In this document: piece by piece, positions 48,701-54,700 of the stretch
Position numbering within the stretch: the first letter of the stretch is position 1
How the letters are laid out: each line of letters begins with the position of its first letter
Assembly (NCBI GenBank): GCA_036245805.1
Contig: BTRK01000005.1
Span: 23,846,984-23,910,983 of the forward strand
Direction: 5' to 3'
DNA: 64,000 nucleotides
Source: Pristionchus mayeri
Lineage: Eukaryota; Nematoda; Chromadorea; Rhabditida; Neodiplogasteridae
Notes under the pieces: generated by a model
Databases searched by the model: none
What the model was told of the DNA's origin: nothing
Seen by the model: only the letters and a program-made list of their open reading frames with translations
Position numbers and translations under genes: made by a program

Positions 48701-51700
48701 TTGAGGTATCTACTACTAGTAGATACCTCTACTTCACCTAGCCGTTCCATATCCACTTATTCACCTTTTTTGTTTTGCTTCTTTATTAGCGTTTTTGATG
48801 ATGCTTAGGTAGATATGCAACTTTAAATGTGACACTTGCAGACTCGCACTTCTTTCTCTCGGAATACGAAGCATCTGGATCAGACTGTGGCTAGAGAGAC
48901 TCACAAGATCGCAGTTGTTTACGTGGGAAGTGGACAGGAGGTGAGATGAGTAGATGGACAATTTTCAACGGCCTTCACTGGGTCGCTTCACGAGCCCCAT
49001 AGCGGCATAGGGAAAGGAAGGGCGTCCGGGTGCAATCTTGAAAGTTGCCCGAACTGTAGAATTATGTATAGCTAAGCAAAGAAATATTCGCGTTTCATGG
49101 AATTCCGGGAGATCGCTGTGAAACCATTCAAAAATTTACGGAACGTGACGATCAGGCTATTTTTGGCATGTGGGATTTTGAACGCGTGAGCGTTTTGCCT
49201 TGTTGGTTGCGGTCGTTTCATTTTTCCCTATGTATTTTCTTCGATTGCTATGATCGCTTTAGCACAGAAGAATCGCTGCTCTGTTCGCGCTCGCCATTTC
49301 TATGCGTTATCTCATGCGTCGCGGCAGCCGGCGTTTTTGCATAAAAATTCCAAACTAAATTTTACCCAATTTTCTGAGTGTTTTCAGATTCTTAGGCATG
49401 TCCAGTTCACTGAAATCAATACAAAAATGACCAAACAATGCTCAACTGATCAGTAAATATAGGGTGTGTAATAATTTAGGGGGACGATCTCCCCAAAGAA
49501 TGCTAGTGTTTTGACAGTATTTATTTATTGCCTAAAATTAATTACGGTCTAAATCGTAAGAAAGATACTTGTTCCTAATGAAAACGCCACAAATAAAAAA
49601 AGTTATTTCCCCTGCGGATGCGGATCGAAATTCTGGCGATGCCCTTCGGCTTCCCTCGGCGAGTTCTACCTATTGGTGAAGTCTATAGGATTTCGAATTT
49701 TCGGCTAGTTCCAAGTCGCTGAAGAAATCTGTAGATTTTCTCAGATATTATGTTCTATGAACTCTGTCGAATTACGCTTTAGATATATTTCGTTCGCTAT
49801 GTCCGATCTATCAGAGATTTGGAGGCGATATGTTTAAGTAAATAAGCTACCCAAATGCTCTGCTCGAGCTACAAGATACCACCCAACCCTCCACCCCTCT
49901 TACAATCGGAAGTATCAAAAACTGACTTCTATTTATTTTTGCGAGCTCTGGTAGCTCCTAATATATTTTATTAAATTTGACTTGAAAGTCATTTCAGTAA
50001 ATTGGCCATCCCGAAGAATCTGATGGCACTCTTGAAAATAGATTTTAAGCAGTTTCTTGTGATTTTTAAAAAAAAACTCCAAAACCGCAATGCACAGAAT
50101 TTTATTCTCTGGGACAGCTCATCCGAGAGAGAGGCATTTGCAATGGCTCTCTCCTCGGATTAGTCGGCATCTCTACCAGAGAGGACAGATGAGCCGTTTT
50201 TCGGCTCTTAAACGGCTCTTTCCAGCAGATTTCCTCGCATTTCTCAATATTTGGTGAAACAAATGCAATATTTTTTATGCCATTGAACTCAGCTCGGTCA
50301 GTGCTCTCGAAAACAGTTGCATACATACGGCTCACGGTGAATAGAGAACAAAGGTTAAAGATCAGTTTGGGAGCCGAAAAACGGCTCCCAATTTGGGAGT
50401 CCCAAACGGCTCTATAGGTTAAACTGTCAGAGTGTTCGGATGAACCGCCTGACCCGCCTCGGAGTGGACGGGAGAGAGAAATGGGATGACCCGAGTGCCC
50501 TTATCGCTACCCTATCGCCCTTGTGTCGCCGGTGATGGGCCATCATGTGCTTTAGCCTTAATCTTAGATATAGTCCGTCATATTGCATGCGCGATTTTTG
50601 GCTGTTTGTAATCTGTAACGATATTTATTTGGCAAACTATTCCTTATACAGGACAAGCAGTCGATATTCTCAAACTCTTGTGGATCTGATGCGTTCGAAT
50701 CGTTCGTGAAAGGATTAGGATGGGAGGTGAGTGGACGAATCATCGACTATCTTCTACTTTCTTACCAACGACCTCCCGCCATAGAGCACTGGCGGGGACC
50801 TTGAAGGGGAATGAGCAACCACGAATAGGGGTCATGGTCCCAAATGGTCGTGTCGGACCCACACAAGGTACCAAAACCCACACCACCTACAGTGCACAAT
50901 TTTGTATTTTTCGATTATAATAGCCCGAAATATCATAATCATAGTACTATTTATATTATTATTCGAACCTTATGTTTGAAAATCCGCTCTTTCAGATGCC
51001 CAACATTTTTTTACAATTTTTTTTCTTCAAATACAGATGGAGACGATAGAAAGGAAAAAACATGAAATGCCTATCATTTGAGCCCTTCTCCCATAGATCC
51101 ACAAGAGTTCGATCCCCCGCCTGGGCAGACCAAGCCCTCTATCCCCCTGGGGTCGGTAAATTGGCAGTGACCTCGGTCGCGAAAGGTAACGTTCCCTAGA
51201 AGCACTTTGGACAGCAGAGATACGTAGTCCTAGCGGTAGTCGGCCTCACCGCACTACACCACCTAACGTAGTTGTTCACGACTGTAAAATCGCTTGACGT
51301 GGCTGCATCTTTACCTTCTTTCTTCCCATAGATCGAATAGTCATGCTGCGCAAATAATTTACAATTTTTAAGAATTGTATTTTTGAGAAAAACGTGCCGC
51401 TTTCAGAAGATTCTGATTATTCTTGACGCCCTCTATCCAACGGTGTATCACTTTTCATCTTTTGCTCATCGCCGGGTAAAATAAACGTACTCGCAAATGA
51501 TAACGTGAAAATCGGATTTTGAGACTGCGGCACGTTTTTCTCAGCGGCGTCACGTTTTCCCAGAACGGGGTCACGTTTGTATTTATTCATTTTACGGGGC
51601 CAATAATATGATGGAGAATATTCAAAGTATTTGCTAAGGGAGGGTACGTTTTTTGGCATGTCGATATCTACATGCTTTTCGATCTATGCCTTCTCCGCTA

Positions 51701-54700
51701 TTTGGGGAAACCCCTCGTATGCGGCTTTTTTGACACCAAAATTCGCATCTAATGGTAACTTTTCACGAGGAATCTAATAAACATACTTAAAAGTACGCCG
51801 CTTTTGAAAAAATTTTCAGGGCGCGAATTTTCATTTTTCAAACGGCCTCAACTTTTTTCGCCGATGAGCTAGCCTTTCACTCCCAACATGAAAAATGTTT
51901 GTCTCGTCGAGAGCTTTTGGAATAACTATAAATCTATGGGGTTTGGATGAGCCGTTCAAAGGATACAAAACCAACCACCCATCATCATCGCATCACACGA
52001 AATGAGGGGCTATAGATACAGATCTCTAAGGTCGATTTTCGAACTCTACGTGAAAAGTTACCCCTAGCGAGATCTTAAAATCGTAACTTATTTTTTCGCT
52101 GTACTGTCTCAGTTCAATTTTCTCAGATAGTCACTCATATTTTTCATTTATGAGAGACTATCTGAGTGAGTGAACATATTTGTTAAGACCCTTGGCAAAG
52201 TTGGAAAAATCGAATTCTTCCAGAATGTGTATACGTGTAGTACTCGGTGACTACATCTCATGCGCGGTGTATTTAGTGTTCTAGCTCGAGCGCTGAATAA
52301 ATAGATGCTCATATGCCCGAAAACCCAAAAATTCGAATTTCGCCATTTTGCAACCTTTTCGAACGAATCATATCTCAAAAAATGTGCAATATTTATGAGG
52401 TTATGCACGCGAATTTTCAAACAAATCGGATCTCAAGAAGCCAAGAAAAATCGAAAAGTCGAAAAAATGTCACAATTTTTGGCACTTTCCTACTTCCGCG
52501 CCAGGCTCCTCCCCCTTCCCTCCCTTCGCGATCTCTGACCCGCCTCTCGCCCCTCCCTCCTTGCGCGCCCCTCGTCCCTCCTCCTCCCTCTTCCCGCGCC
52601 CCTCCCTCCCCTGCCTGATAGGAGAGGAGGCACTCCCCTCTCTCCCTCTCTCGTTCCTCCCAGCGCTCTCTGACCCGGCGTGACTAGAGAGCGCGCGCGG
52701 CTGACCTTATCTCGCTTCTCCTCACTCCTTGGAACATCACGTTCCTAAGTTCGAGGGGGAACCTCTCGGCAAATTTTTGGAGGGAGCCAGACTCCACCCC
52801 TTTCGGGGTGCAGCCTGGTTCCACCCCCTCCCACCCCCCCTTGGGGGCGGGACCAAGGGGGCGGTTCCTGGCGCGGAGCTAAGAAAGTCCCCAATTTTTA
52901 ATTTTTATAAATCCCTTATGACGCGTTTGGGCCCCTTTTTATTTTTGAATATTGTAGTACTACTGAAGTGGATGTTATATTTAAAAAATAAAGAAAATTA
53001 AAAATACACTTTGTGAGATACTTGGAAAAAATGTCGAATAATGTCGTCCACTCTTCAAAATATCACATTTTGTGCATTCAAACTGAGGATTTTTATTTGC
53101 TGCGCGCGGAGCGCTATATGAAATTTTGAAGTATATCTAGTGCAATCTTTATACAAAGTATTTCTATTGAAAATTGGATCACTCGAAATTGTGAAATCAG
53201 TGTGCATGACAATAAACTTTTGTTCGATTTTGACGAAGTGAACTGGAAAATGGAACTGGTTTAGTTATATAATATCACACACTAATCGGTAGAGTCAAAA
53301 AATAATGAAGACACCAAGGTTTACCTAACTTTATAAATTTCGATTTCCAGAAATTTTCAAAAATTAATTTTTGTAGAGATACTGAAATCTTAATTGTTAT
53401 CTTATTTTATTGTATCATAAATTCATAACAATTTTTTTTAAGATGCGAAAAATTCCGAAAATCCTAATTCGCGAACAACGATTTCGCAATATCTAGCCTA
53501 TTTTAAAATACTTCGAAGGTACATGGGCCTTCAGTAGATTATTGTGTCCTGTTTTGATTAGTGAATTCTACCAAAATATTGTTTATTCCGTGTCCTCGGC
53601 CTACAGATCATTAGTTTTTGAAGCATAATTTTTGAAACTTCAGAGGTTGTGAGAAGTCGAAATTCACGAAGTGGGTGAAACCTCGCTGTGTTCATTATTT
53701 TTGACTCTACCGATTAGTGTGTGATATAATATAACTAAACCAGTTCCATTTTCCAGTTCACTTCGTCAAAATCGAACAAAAGTTTATTGTCATGCACACT
53801 GATTTCACAATTTTGAGTTATCCAATTTTCAATAGGAATACTTTGTATAAAGATTGCACTAGATATTGTTGCTCATTCGAGTACCAATTTCAAAATTTCA
53901 TATAGCGCTCCGCGCGCAGCAAATAAAAATCCTCAGTTTGAATGCACAAAATGTGATATTTTGAAGAGTGGACGACATTATCCGACATTTTTCCAAGTAT
54001 CTCACAAAGTGTATTTTTAATTTTCTTCATTTTAAAAATATAACATCCACTTCAGTAGTACTACAATATTCAAAAATAAAAAGGGTCCCAAACGCGTCAT
54101 AAGGGATTGATAAAAATAAAAAATTGTGACATCTTTTTTTCGATTTTTCGATTTTTCTTGGCTTCTTGAGATCCGATTTGTTTGAAAATTCGCGTGCATA
54201 ACCTCATAAATATTGCACATTTTTTGAGATATGATTCGTTCGAAAAGGTTGAGAAATGGCGAAATTCGAAATTTTGGGTTTTCGGGCATATCAGCATCTA
54301 TTTATTCAGCGCTCGAGCTAGAACACTAAATACACCGCGCATGAGATGTAGTCACCGAGTACTACACGTATACACATTCTGGAAGAATTCGATTTTTCTA
54401 ACTTTGCCAAGGCCAAGTTCATTTACTAAGATAGTCTCTCTTATGATATTTGTTGGAGGTATCGATTGGAAGTGAGGAGGGAATGTACTGTGGGGGATTG
54501 CCACCCAACTCAAGAGCCATTTACTACGCAGACCCACTGAATGAAGCTGTCTTCCATTTGAGTACGAGACTACAAGGAGACGTATCCAGCAAGATGAAGC
54601 ACATCGGGAATGATGAGGTGCCCTTCCTTTCTCTCTCGTCCCCACTGCTCCTTTCCCTCTCCTCCCCCCACTCTTCCTTTCCCTCCCCCCCCCTCTCTCT

